A stretch of DNA of 64,000 nt from CAZNYN01 sp964577295 (GTDB lineage Bacteria; Synergistota; Synergistia; Synergistales; Synergistaceae). Below the pieces are notes generated by a model that was not told the origin of the DNA, did no database searches, and saw nothing but the letters and a program-made list of their open reading frames with translations. Shown here in pieces: positions 25,626 through 33,655 of this stretch. Positions within the stretch are counted from its first letter, which is position 1. Every line of letters starts with the position of its first letter. Both the position numbers and the translations under genes were made by a program. The stretch lies in NCBI GenBank assembly GCA_964577295.1, contig CAZNYN010000001.1, positions 67,301 to 131,300 of the forward strand. Direction: 5' to 3'.

Positions 25626-26240
25626 CTATTTTGTCTTTTTCTGTGCAAGCTTCATTCTTGTAAAGTCCTCTCTTTCGCCCTCTTCAAGGACGTCGGAGAT
25701 AAACCGTATTTCCGCCTTATTTGACGGAATAACAACCTTTTCCAGAGCGTTTACTCTTCTGTGCGTCTTTCTTATTTGAACCGCAAGCCGATAAACACTT
25801 GTTTCTACCTCTGCTAACTGTGCCAATAGTACCATAACTTTTCGAAATTGCGAGTATGCCGCGTCCATTGCTCCCGACGAACCGTGAAAAGAATAGCTTG
25901 GAACAGTTTTGCTGCTGAGAGTGTCTATATCAGGTATTTCGACTCCCATAACGGAATGAAGTCTGACGGTAATATCGGAAGTAAGCGGTACAGACTCCGA
26001 AATGTCTTCAACAGTGTCTATTCCCAGTGAAATATTTGCCTTCTGCAGAGCGTCGTATGCATCCGCGAAAATATGCTCGACATCCTCCTGTATTGTCTTT
26101 GCAGAATCAATAAAGTGCACCAGTTCCATCATCAGGACTTGGCGTTTCTGGTCCAAAAGATCATGCCCGGACTGAGCCATCTCCATGGATCTGGTAAGTT
26201 TTACAAGGTTTCCGCGCGTCGGCGCGAGTTTTGTAGCCAC
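25626..26240 (-). CDS. atpD: V/A-type ATPase subunit D (central shaft)
   Basis: A 204-residue rotor-shaft subunit forming an antiparallel coiled coil inside the A3B3 head. The N-terminus LAPTRGNLVKLTRSMEMAQSGHDLLDQKRQVLMMEL and the C-terminal RKTHRRVNALEKVVIP are the two conserved family blocks. The start is GTG at 26240, preceded by AGGAGGTG at ideal spacing. Here subunit D opens the operon, whereas in most V/A-ATPase operons it is placed after A and B. Confidence 0.95.
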   Translation of the reverse strand: MATKLAPTRGNLVKLTRSMEMAQSGHDLLDQKRQVLMMELVHFIDSAKTIQEDVEHIFADAYDALQKANISLGIDTVEDISESVPLTSDITVRLHSVMGVEIPDIDTLSSKTVPSYSFHGSSGAMDAAYSQFRKVMVLLAQLAEVETSVYRLAVQIRKTHRRVNALEKVVIPSNKAEIRFISDVLEEGEREDFTRMKLAQKKTK

Positions 26241-26296
26241 TGGAACACCTCCTGACGGTTGTGTGTGAGTAACGGTTTTTTAATGCGCATTAGCAA

Positions 26297-26324
26297 ATAA
26301 TATGGTAAATTAATACACCGGCAA
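26297..26324 (-). promoter_or_regulatory. Putative promoter of the V-ATPase operon
   Basis: Minus-strand TTGCCG (26319-26324) and TATTAT (26297-26302) lie 16 bp apart, about 55 bases before the subunit D start and divergent from the CobT-like gene. Confidence 0.5.
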
Positions 26325-26415
26325 CACACAACATAATGCGATAGATTTGAGGTCTATCAGGTCGAGGTCATTCTAACTCTTAATTTGCACTAAGTATAGG
26401 GGGTATTTCTACTCA

Positions 26416-27402
26416 ATGTTCATTCTTTTTATCAGCGAAACAAAACTAAGCCGAGTGCCCGGGCTCTCGGCGGCAGGAGCAAATGTTGAAGCTCTTCCGT
26501 ACACGGCTCCCGCGGATGCGGATATGCTCTTCTATGACAGACCTAAAGTTGTTGACTGCGTCCCGCTTGATCCGTTCGGACACCCGACCCCCGCTATTGT
26601 GACAAGGGCAGCCGTAATCGAAGGAGGCTTTCCCGTAAAAGCAGTCAGAGTCGGTACATCCGTCGCTCCAGCCGTTCCCTGCACCTTAATCTCCGAAAAT
26701 GCCGGGCTTGACCCCAGAAAATCGCCTTCCGTCCCGGATTGGGAAGAAATAGCCGAAAAGTCGAGACAGCTTGCGCGTGAACTCTCAGCGGGCACTGACA
26801 AATTTGTAATAGCGGAATCAATCCCCGGCGGCACAACTACCGCATTGATGCTGCTGCGCGCATTGGGCTATGACGGCAGTGTATCTTCCGCAGGGCCCGT
26901 CAATCCCTTATCGATGAAAGACGAAATATGGAAAGACGTCGCTTCCCGTCTTCAAATAGAGCAGGGAGGCCTCAAAGGTCAAGGCCTCAAAGCCGCCGCT
27001 GAAGTAGGAGATCCCATGCAGATAGCCGTCGCGTCCTTTGTCTCGGCTCTGCCGAAAGATGCTTCCGTAACATTGGCGGGGGGTACTCAGATGGCCGCGG
27101 TTGCGGCTCTCATACGAGATATGGGAGACATGCGTCCTCTTCTTGTCGCTACGACAAAATACGTCTGTGACGATAAGAGCGGAACCTTTATCAAATACGT
27201 AAACCAGATAGGTGTAGACTGGTATGCAGCGCCTCTTGATTTTTCAAAATCAAAGTACGAGGGACTTGCGGACTACGAAAAAGGCTTTGTAAAAGAGGGA
27301 GTCGGCATGGGCGGAGCAGTAAAATACGCTATAGAAAGCGGCTCTTCCATAGAAGCGATAACTGCACGCACGGAAGCTCTCTACGAAAAGATGGTCAAAT
27401 AG
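26416..27402 (+). CDS. CobT-like nicotinate-nucleotide-dimethylbenzimidazole phosphoribosyltransferase family protein (TIGR00303/UPF0284 type)
   Basis: A 328-residue protein resembling the CobT-related family common in archaea and cyanobacteria. The family strings FVIAESIPGGTTTALMLLRALGY and VTLAGGTQMAAVAALI are clear, as is LLVATTKYVCDD. True CobT attaches the lower ligand base during cobalamin assembly. For this subfamily the exact reaction is not settled, so the symbol is left empty. A GGGGG stretch about 12 bases before the ATG is a rather distant Shine-Dalgarno. It stands alone between the divergent V-ATPase operon and the convergent feoB, with its own terminator. Confidence 0.8.
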   Translation: MFILFISETKLSRVPGLSAAGANVEALPYTAPADADMLFYDRPKVVDCVPLDPFGHPTPAIVTRAAVIEGGFPVKAVRVGTSVAPAVPCTLISENAGLDPRKSPSVPDWEEIAEKSRQLARELSAGTDKFVIAESIPGGTTTALMLLRALGYDGSVSSAGPVNPLSMKDEIWKDVASRLQIEQGGLKGQGLKAAAEVGDPMQIAVASFVSALPKDASVTLAGGTQMAAVAALIRDMGDMRPLLVATTKYVCDDKSGTFIKYVNQIGVDWYAAPLDFSKSKYEGLADYEKGFVKEGVGMGGAVKYAIESGSSIEAITARTEALYEKMVK

Positions 27403-27405
27403 CAA

Positions 27406-27438
27406 AAAAGAGGCGCGTAAATATACCGCGCCTCTTTT
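27406..27438. terminator. Bidirectional terminator between the CobT-like gene and feoB
   Basis: A 12-bp perfect stem (27406-27417 with 27427-27438) with A-rich and T-rich flanks can serve both converging genes. Confidence 0.9.
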
Positions 27439-27455
27439 AATATTTTACAGAGCTT

Positions 27456-29246
27456 TTATAAAAAACTTTTCATTATAAAGTTAATGGCGCTTCCGGTCAG
27501 AAGAGCGGAGATAAGCATCAAAGCAGAGCTTTGAAACATCCGCTTTGCCCCCAGCTCTTTCCAGAGAACCACAAAAGTTGCGATACAGGGGAATGTCATC
27601 GCCAGAACGACAACTGCTGTAAGAGTCTGTCCTGCGGTCAAATTAAGCGGAATCAATAGCCCCATTGCTATATCCTTGCGGAAAATTCCCATTACAACAG
27701 GGACAGCTGCCGCTGCGGGAAGCCCCAGCAATCCTTCGAATACGGGAGAAAGAAGGTTTGCCGCTCCTGACAAAATTCCAAAAGTATCAAGCAGATTCAC
27801 AAGAAGAATGCCCCCAAGAACAAGGGGAGTAGCCTCAAGCAGGAAATCCTTTATGCGAAACCACAACTTTCCCCGCCATGCTTTCGGTGACGGCAGGCGG
27901 TACGGGGGAATCTCAACGATCAATTCGGGACTGAATCCCTTCAGAGTCAAGTGCATAATTCGCCCCAATATGAGCCAAACACAGAATAAAATAAAATAGA
28001 CAGCCGCCACATACCTAAGTCCGAAACCGCCCAGAGTAGCGGAAAGCATCGCCTGTATAGAGACGCATGGTATGCCCACCGATATCAGAGTGGCTGCTAT
28101 AAAACGCTCTCTTTCGGACTCAAGCACCCTTGTTGCCAATATTCCCGGAACATTGCAGCCAAGTCCGAGCAGAGTGGGGATTATGGCATAGCCGTGTATT
28201 CCGAATCTGTGAAGCAGAGCGTCGAATATAACGGCAAGGCGCGGCAGATAGCCGAAATCCTCCAGAAAACTCAAAACGGCATAGAAAGCGATTATGTATG
28301 GCAGAACCATGCCGAACTCCACATAAAAGCCTGTAGAGAGCACACCGAGGCTCTGTTCGAGGTCGATAGCTCCGTTAATGAGTTTGCCTACAAGAATATC
28401 TCCTATATAAGTGCCGCCGAAAGAGGTATTCAGCTTCTCAAGCACCGGAAGCCACAATTTTTCAAAAATAGGGTCGGTAATGTAATTTATAATGCCCTCT
28501 CCGACATACCTTATGGCAGTAAAGCTCACGGCAAGAATCATCAGTCCCAAAAGCCCGCCCGCTAATGGACGGACGGAAATATCTTCGATTCTGTCCATAA
28601 AAGTGTGATGCCTGTGAGTGACAGTCTGAACTTTTGATATAATTTCGCCTATTATCCGCCATCTTGTCTCCTTATCCATAGGGGAGAACCTGCTGACGGA
28701 AGCGTCGGACATCTTTGCAATAAGGTCGCTTATGCCCTGTCCCGTCACTGCAACTGTAGGAACAATGGGCACTCCGAGCTCTCTTTCAAGAGCTTTTATA
28801 TCGATAATTATTCCTCTGTGCCTTGCCTCATCAACCATATTAAGTGCTATGATCGTGGGCAGTCTGTGCTCCAGCACCTGCATCGCCATGACAAGGTTTC
28901 TTTCAAGGGCGGTCGCGTCTATTACCAGAATCACCCTGTCCGCACCCTCGTTTAAAATTCTGTGGGCAATCTCCTCGGCTTCATTGGTAGGGTCGAGAGT
29001 GTACGCACCGGGAACGTCAATAAGCCTTGCGCACTCGTTGTCATATACCATTGTGCCTTCCGTAAAGCCGACTGTGGTACCGGGGTAATTTGAAGAGAGA
29101 GCGTGAACGCCTGTAAGCCTGGAGAAAAAGACGCTCTTGCCGACATTGGGATTTCCCATAAGCAAAACCTTGCGGCATCCGCAGATTTTGTCATTCTGAG
29201 AATCCTTCTTTTTATCAAAGCAAAGCCTGCAATTTTTGCAGCTCAT
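27456..29246 (-). CDS. feoB: Ferrous iron transport protein B
   Basis: An inner-membrane Fe2+ importer with a cytoplasmic GTPase domain (596 residues, shorter than E. coli FeoB at 773). The G domain shows GNPNVGKS near residue 32, the DVPGAY switch II and NMVD, followed by a helical spacer and about eight membrane helices. These include LPRLAVIFDALLHRFGIHGYAIIP with GLGCNVPGILATR, and the later FPCIATFVVLWKELG. Before the G domain there is a 25-residue Cys-rich leader (CKNCRLC and, later, CGC) that could bind metal. It lies 3 bases after feoA and shares its promoter and operator. Confidence 0.95.
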   Translation of the reverse strand: MSCKNCRLCFDKKKDSQNDKICGCRKVLLMGNPNVGKSVFFSRLTGVHALSSNYPGTTVGFTEGTMVYDNECARLIDVPGAYTLDPTNEAEEIAHRILNEGADRVILVIDATALERNLVMAMQVLEHRLPTIIALNMVDEARHRGIIIDIKALERELGVPIVPTVAVTGQGISDLIAKMSDASVSRFSPMDKETRWRIIGEIISKVQTVTHRHHTFMDRIEDISVRPLAGGLLGLMILAVSFTAIRYVGEGIINYITDPIFEKLWLPVLEKLNTSFGGTYIGDILVGKLINGAIDLEQSLGVLSTGFYVEFGMVLPYIIAFYAVLSFLEDFGYLPRLAVIFDALLHRFGIHGYAIIPTLLGLGCNVPGILATRVLESERERFIAATLISVGIPCVSIQAMLSATLGGFGLRYVAAVYFILFCVWLILGRIMHLTLKGFSPELIVEIPPYRLPSPKAWRGKLWFRIKDFLLEATPLVLGGILLVNLLDTFGILSGAANLLSPVFEGLLGLPAAAAVPVVMGIFRKDIAMGLLIPLNLTAGQTLTAVVVLAMTFPCIATFVVLWKELGAKRMFQSSALMLISALLTGSAINFIMKSFL

Positions 29247-29249
29247 AAG

Positions 29250-29495
29250 CTATCGGCAAGACCTTTCCGTATGTACGATAATATCGGATGCAATGCCGCA
29301 GGAAACGGCAAAATGCCTGCCGTCCAGCATAACCGTTACAGGGCCGCCGAAAGGCATCTCCGAAATTTTTTCTATCTTTTTGCCGGCGCGCAGTCCCAGC
29401 GCCTCAAGTCTCTGTCCGGCTTCCCCGTCGGGGACGCTCTCTATAACGGCAGATTCTCCGTCCTTTACCTGAGATAAATTCATCCTTCTGCTCAC
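29250..29495 (-). CDS. feoA: Ferrous iron transport protein A
   Basis: An 81-residue SH3-like cytoplasmic protein that works with FeoB. The pattern LRLEALGLRAG-like (here GQRLEALGLRAGKKIEKISEMPFGGPVTVML) and the closing GRHFAVSCGIASDIIV are typical. The start is uncertain: GTG at 29495 has little Shine-Dalgarno, while ATG at 29483 (MNLSQVKDG) has AGAAGG directly adjacent. It is the first gene of feoAB. Confidence 0.92.
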   Translation of the reverse strand: MSRRMNLSQVKDGESAVIESVPDGEAGQRLEALGLRAGKKIEKISEMPFGGPVTVMLDGRHFAVSCGIASDIIVHTERSCR

Positions 29496-29511
29496 TCCGA
29501 TTAGTCTCTAT

Positions 29512-29529
29512 AGTTATCAATAGCTAACT
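29512..29529 (-). promoter_or_regulatory. Inverted-repeat operator candidate upstream of feoAB
   Basis: An 18-bp imperfect palindrome with 5-bp perfect outer arms (AGTTA and TAACT) begins one base after the -10 element and so covers the predicted start of transcription. Its make-up resembles DtxR/MntR/IdeR-type metalloregulator boxes more than a classic Fur box. Iron-dependent repression would fit. Confidence 0.5.
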
Positions 29530-29530
29530 T

Positions 29531-29559
29531 ATTATGTTACCTGCTCTCTATGTTGTCAA
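29531..29559 (-). promoter_or_regulatory. Sigma70-type promoter of feoAB
   Basis: Minus-strand TTGACA (29554-29559) and CATAAT (29531-29536) with an exact 17-bp spacer. Confidence 0.75.
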
Positions 29560-29661
29560 GGAAATAAGTACTTAATGTGGGCTGTGGCATGTTTTATTAA
29601 TTGCCCGCTTTGGGCACTTATAGTAAACTATATCAGTACATGAAATAAAAGGAGGAAAAAA

Positions 29662-30657
29662 GTGATGAGAAAACTGTTCTGTACCGTGCTCTTTTTATCT
29701 CTGTTAATATTTACGGCATGTGCCGCTGCCGCGCCCAAAACGGCATCAATCCTCATGCCTAAAGATACAGATGGAGACGGAGGCTTTATAGACAGCTGCA
29801 TAAGCGGTGCCGAATACGCAAAAAAGCGTTATCATAACAAGATAAACATAAAAATATACACACTCGGACAAAAAGGGAAAAGCCCTGCGGAACTTGTAAA
29901 TGAGGCGGCTGCATCCGAGCTTATAATATCGGTGACGCCGGAGTATAATAAACACTTGGCATCACTCATGAAGGACAGCAAAAATAAAATAATAGTGACA
30001 TTCGACCCGACCGACGCGGAAGGCATAAAAGAAATATCTTTCAGAGATGATGAGGGAGGTTTTCTTGCGGGGGTTCTTGCTGCTCTAGCCGTGACGACAG
30101 ATAATTTCCCCCGTGTGAGAAAGAACGGCAAAATAGGGCTGCTGCTCGGTGCGGAGTGCGAATCGATAGAAAAGTTCAGGACAGGCTATATAGCGGGTTC
30201 ATGGTACATAGACCCGAAAGTTGAAATCATAACCGAATATGTTGGAAACTTCACAGACACATCAAAGGCGGCGGAAATAGCAGACTCCATGCACAAAAAG
30301 GGAGCGGACGTGATATTTACGGCAGCTGGAGGTGCGGGGCTGGGCGCAATAGAAACAGCGGAAGCAAAGGGGTTTTGGATTATAGGTGTAGATACTGAAC
30401 AGGAGAAAAAATACCCCAAAGCAGTTTTGACCAGCATAATAAAGAGAAGCGGAAGCGCAATATACAAGACGATAGACAACTATATGAAAGGAATCCTTCA
30501 GGAGACGGACGACATAAGCCTGGGGCTGAGCGAGGGCGGAGTGGATATATCTACGTGGAGCAGGGAGTCAAAGAGCAACATCCCTCTGGCTGTAAGAAAC
30601 AAACTGGATGATGTCGAAGACAAACTTACAAAAAATTTGATAATAATAAAAAAATAA
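29662..30657 (+). CDS. BMP-family (PnrA-like) substrate-binding lipoprotein
   Basis: A 331-residue secreted protein with the basic medial-similar/PnrA fold, the binding component of nucleoside or related ABC importers. The N-terminus is a signal peptide ending in FTAC, a probable lipobox at residue 20. Family features include DGGFIDSCISGAEYA (usually GFND), FRDDEGGFLAGVLAALAV (the conserved block after the first lobe), GKIGLLLG, and IFTAAGGAGLGAIETAEAKGFWIIGVDTEQ. AAGGAGG precedes the start; GTG (29662) and ATG (29665) are both in range. No permease or ATPase gene lies nearby, so its partner must be encoded elsewhere. Confidence 0.85.
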   Translation: MMRKLFCTVLFLSLLIFTACAAAAPKTASILMPKDTDGDGGFIDSCISGAEYAKKRYHNKINIKIYTLGQKGKSPAELVNEAAASELIISVTPEYNKHLASLMKDSKNKIIVTFDPTDAEGIKEISFRDDEGGFLAGVLAALAVTTDNFPRVRKNGKIGLLLGAECESIEKFRTGYIAGSWYIDPKVEIITEYVGNFTDTSKAAEIADSMHKKGADVIFTAAGGAGLGAIETAEAKGFWIIGVDTEQEKKYPKAVLTSIIKRSGSAIYKTIDNYMKGILQETDDISLGLSEGGVDISTWSRESKSNIPLAVRNKLDDVEDKLTKNLIIIKK

Positions 30658-30679
30658 ATTAAATGCGGAGTGATATAAA

Positions 30680-31774
30680 ATGTTGCATTGCGGAATAGTA
30701 GGACTTCCTCTAAGCGGAAAGTCCACAGTATTTAATGTAATCACAAGAGCGGGAGCGGAAGTCAAGCCCTACGCCGGAGGAAAGACAGATCCAAACAAAG
30801 CTGTTGTCTCTGTACCCGACAAGAGATTTGATGCTCTTGTCGAAATTCACAGCCCCAAAAAAGAAACCCCCGCACAGATAGAATTTGTAGACCTTGCGGG
30901 ACTCTCCCGCGGTGCGGGCAAGGGAGAGGGACTCGGCAACGGATTCCTCTCATTTGTAGCGGATGCGGATGCCTTAATTCAAGTAATACGCTGCTTTGCA
31001 AACGGCTCTGTAGAACATCCGGAGGGAAGCATTGACCCCCTTCGCGACTGGGACATATTGGAAAACGAGCTCATCTTCAGAGACCTTGCAGTAATAGAAA
31101 ACCGCCTCACAAAGCTGCGCGCGAAGAAAAAACTCATCCCCGAAGAAGCATCCGAAAAAGACATGCTCGAAAAATGCTTTGACTGCTTGATGGAAGAAAA
31201 ACCGCTGCGCGCCTTGGAACTCAAGCCCGAAGAGTGGCGTCAGCTCAGAGGATTCTCCTTTGTCACATCAAAGCCCGAAGTAATAGTGCTGAACCTGGAC
31301 GATTCCCAGTCCGACGAGACAAAAATCCCCAAATGGAACGAAATAAAAAAGCGTGCGGACGAACAAGGTGTGGAACTCTGCACACTATACGGAAGCCTCG
31401 AAATGGACATAGTGGAACTCTCCGAAGAAGAAGCAGCCGAATTTACGGAAGGGCTCAATATTGCAGAGCCGGGACGCGAGCGCCTTATAAAAGAAGCATA
31501 CAAACTTCTTGGCCTCATCAGCTTCTTCACCTGCGGCCCCGACGAAGTGAGAGCGTGGACTCTCCACAAGGGTGACAATGCCGTAGACGCCGCGGGAGCC
31601 ATACATTCCGACCTTGCCAGAGGCTTCATCAGAGCTCAGGTAGTCGCATTTGACGACTACACAGCCAACAAAAACTCCTTTGACGAGTGCCGCAAAGCGG
31701 GATGCCTGCGCCTTGAAGGCAAGGAATACCTTGTAAAAGACGGAGACATGATAGAAATACGCTTTAACGTATAG
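30680..31774 (+). CDS. ychF: Ribosome-associated Obg-family ATPase YchF
   Basis: A 364-residue P-loop protein of the YchF/OLA1 family that binds the ribosome and hydrolyses ATP. Walker A GLPLSGKST is near residue 7, the G3 region VDLAGLSRGAGKGEGLGNGFLSFVADADALIQVIRCF near residue 75, a helical insertion follows, and a C-terminal TGS domain is present (CRKAGCLRLEGKEYLVKDGDMIEIRF). The base-recognition motif reads NLDD. It lies 22 bases after the BMP gene and 24 before the OYE gene, so it may share a transcript with both. Confidence 0.94.
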   Translation: MLHCGIVGLPLSGKSTVFNVITRAGAEVKPYAGGKTDPNKAVVSVPDKRFDALVEIHSPKKETPAQIEFVDLAGLSRGAGKGEGLGNGFLSFVADADALIQVIRCFANGSVEHPEGSIDPLRDWDILENELIFRDLAVIENRLTKLRAKKKLIPEEASEKDMLEKCFDCLMEEKPLRALELKPEEWRQLRGFSFVTSKPEVIVLNLDDSQSDETKIPKWNEIKKRADEQGVELCTLYGSLEMDIVELSEEEAAEFTEGLNIAEPGRERLIKEAYKLLGLISFFTCGPDEVRAWTLHKGDNAVDAAGAIHSDLARGFIRAQVVAFDDYTANKNSFDECRKAGCLRLEGKEYLVKDGDMIEIRFNV

Positions 31775-31798
31775 AGACGTACGGAGGCGCGATTACAG

Positions 31799-32818
31799 AT
31801 GATATTCGAACCCATCGAAATAAAAGGCCATAGGCTCGCGAACAGAATAACACTGGCGCCTCTTGCCTCCTCCAGCTCGGAGTCAGACGGAGGACCATCG
31901 GATAAATCCCTCGAAATATATCGGCGCTTTGCCTCCTCATGCGCCTCAATGGCTGTTGTTGAACACCATGCCGTGCAGTTAAACGGACTCATCCGCCCAA
32001 CTCAGTTCAGAGCGGACAGTGATGAAGTCGCCGCAAAACACGCACCTGTGGCAAAAATCCTAAAAGACGCGGGCATGACAGCACTCGTTCAGATAAATCA
32101 CGGCGGAGCAAACATAGCAGACCCATCCGTGCTTGATATTGAAGATTACAAAAACCTATCTCCCTCGGGCGTTCCCGTGGGACAGTGCTGGAATAACGAA
32201 AAAAGAAAACCCAACATCCTTACAAAGTCCGAAATAGGGAGAATTGTGGAATCGTTTGTCGAAGCAGCCGTAAGAATGGTCAAAACAGCCGGCTATGACG
32301 GCATTCAGATACACGCCTGCCACGGCTACCTTTTGGGGCAGTTTCTAAGCCCCCTCACAAATAGGCGCGACGACTCTTACGGAGGCAGCGACTCAAAGAG
32401 AGCAAGACTCCTCTTTGAAATCGTAGATGCAGTCAGAAGCACTCTGCCCGATACAATACTCGCAGTTCGCCTCGGAGCTGCGGACTACCTCCCCGGAGAG
32501 CCGATGAGAGGACTTTCTCTCGATGAAACAGTGCCCGCCGCAAAAGAACTAGCCTCTTTGGGGACAGACATAATAGGAATATCGGGCAATCTCTGCGGCT
32601 TTGGCATAAACAGGACGGACGAAGGATACTTTGCCCCATACGCTCTCAGAATAAAAGAAGCGGTGGGGGATTCCTGCCTTGTGGAATGCACAGGCGGAAT
32701 AAAAACAGCTTCGGCTGCTGTCAGACTTTTGGAAAACGGCTGCTGTGACCTAATAGGAGTAGGCAGGCTCGTTATGAAAGACGCGGGCTTTGGCGAGAAG
32801 TGGAGGAGCGAACTGTAA
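31799..32818 (+). CDS. Old-yellow-enzyme-family NADH:flavin oxidoreductase
   Basis: A 339-residue FMN TIM-barrel enzyme. It starts IFEPIEIKGHRLANRITLAPL (family N-terminus), has the active-site pair in QINHGGAN near residue 100, the YDGIQIHACHGYLLGQFLSPLTNRRDDSYGG signature near residue 165, and CTGGIKTASAAVRLLENGCCDLIGVGR for FMN phosphate binding. It lacks the C-terminal iron-sulfur and Rossmann domains of 2,4-dienoyl-CoA reductase. The substrate is unknown. GGAGG precedes the ATG, and the stop overlaps the next start (TAATG). Confidence 0.9.
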   Translation: MIFEPIEIKGHRLANRITLAPLASSSSESDGGPSDKSLEIYRRFASSCASMAVVEHHAVQLNGLIRPTQFRADSDEVAAKHAPVAKILKDAGMTALVQINHGGANIADPSVLDIEDYKNLSPSGVPVGQCWNNEKRKPNILTKSEIGRIVESFVEAAVRMVKTAGYDGIQIHACHGYLLGQFLSPLTNRRDDSYGGSDSKRARLLFEIVDAVRSTLPDTILAVRLGAADYLPGEPMRGLSLDETVPAAKELASLGTDIIGISGNLCGFGINRTDEGYFAPYALRIKEAVGDSCLVECTGGIKTASAAVRLLENGCCDLIGVGRLVMKDAGFGEKWRSEL

Positions 32819-33648
32819 TGAAACTCTACATAAGTGCCGATATGGAAGGCTCGACGGGCATAGTCAGCCCATGCCAAGTGGACTGCAAAGCTCCCGAATA
32901 CACTTTCGGCTGCTCAATGCAGCTTCATGACGTTCTCTCTGCGGTAAATGCCGCTCTTGAATGGGGTGTCGAAAGCGTAACGGTAAACGACTCCCACGAC
33001 AGAATGATAAATCTCGACATCTCAAAATTTCCGCGCGGCGTTGAAATAATAAGCGGCTCTCCGAAAATACTCGGTATGGTAGACGGAGTCCAAGATTCCG
33101 ACGTTGCCTTTTTTATGGGCTACCACGCAATGGCGGGTACTGAAAAAGCAATACTCGACCACACATACGAGCCCAGAACAATATTCGATATGAAACTCAA
33201 CGGAATCAAAATGGGGGAGACCGCTCTGAACGCCCTCTTCTGCGGCAAATTGGGAGTCCCCGTCGGAATGGTCACGGGAGACACGGCACTTTGCCTGGAG
33301 GCTTCCAGCATACTCGGTTCGGAACTTGTCACATGCGAACTCAAAGAGGGGGTAGGCAGAATAGCGGCAAAAACCCTGCCGCCGTCGGAGACATCCCTTC
33401 TTATCGCATCATCCGTAAAAGAAGCTCTTGACAGAGCTGCGGCGGGAAAACTCCCCGTATTTGACGTTGAACCGCCATATACAATAGAAGTCACATTCCA
33501 CACAGCGGCACAGACAGACGCGGCGGCTCTGCTCCCAGGCAGTGAAAGAATATCGGGACGCGGGCTTGTCTTCAACACCGAAGACATATTCGAAATAAGA
33601 CGCTGGTTCTGCTCCGCAATGGACGTAGCCGAAATAGTTCCGTTCTAA
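32818..33648 (+). CDS. M55-family D-aminopeptidase (DppA-type)
   Basis: A 276-residue zinc peptidase of the M55 family, which removes N-terminal D-amino acids from short peptides such as D-Ala-D-Ala. The zinc and active-site segments are ADMEGSTGIV near residue 7, VNDSHDRMINL near residue 55, and MGYHAMAG near residue 100; VGMVTGDTALCLEA near residue 145 also fits. It starts at the ATG overlapping the OYE stop. Here DppA means the D-aminopeptidase, not the peptide-binding protein. Confidence 0.92.
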   Translation: MKLYISADMEGSTGIVSPCQVDCKAPEYTFGCSMQLHDVLSAVNAALEWGVESVTVNDSHDRMINLDISKFPRGVEIISGSPKILGMVDGVQDSDVAFFMGYHAMAGTEKAILDHTYEPRTIFDMKLNGIKMGETALNALFCGKLGVPVGMVTGDTALCLEASSILGSELVTCELKEGVGRIAAKTLPPSETSLLIASSVKEALDRAAAGKLPVFDVEPPYTIEVTFHTAAQTDAAALLPGSERISGRGLVFNTEDIFEIRRWFCSAMDVAEIVPF

Positions 33649-33655
33649 AACAATA

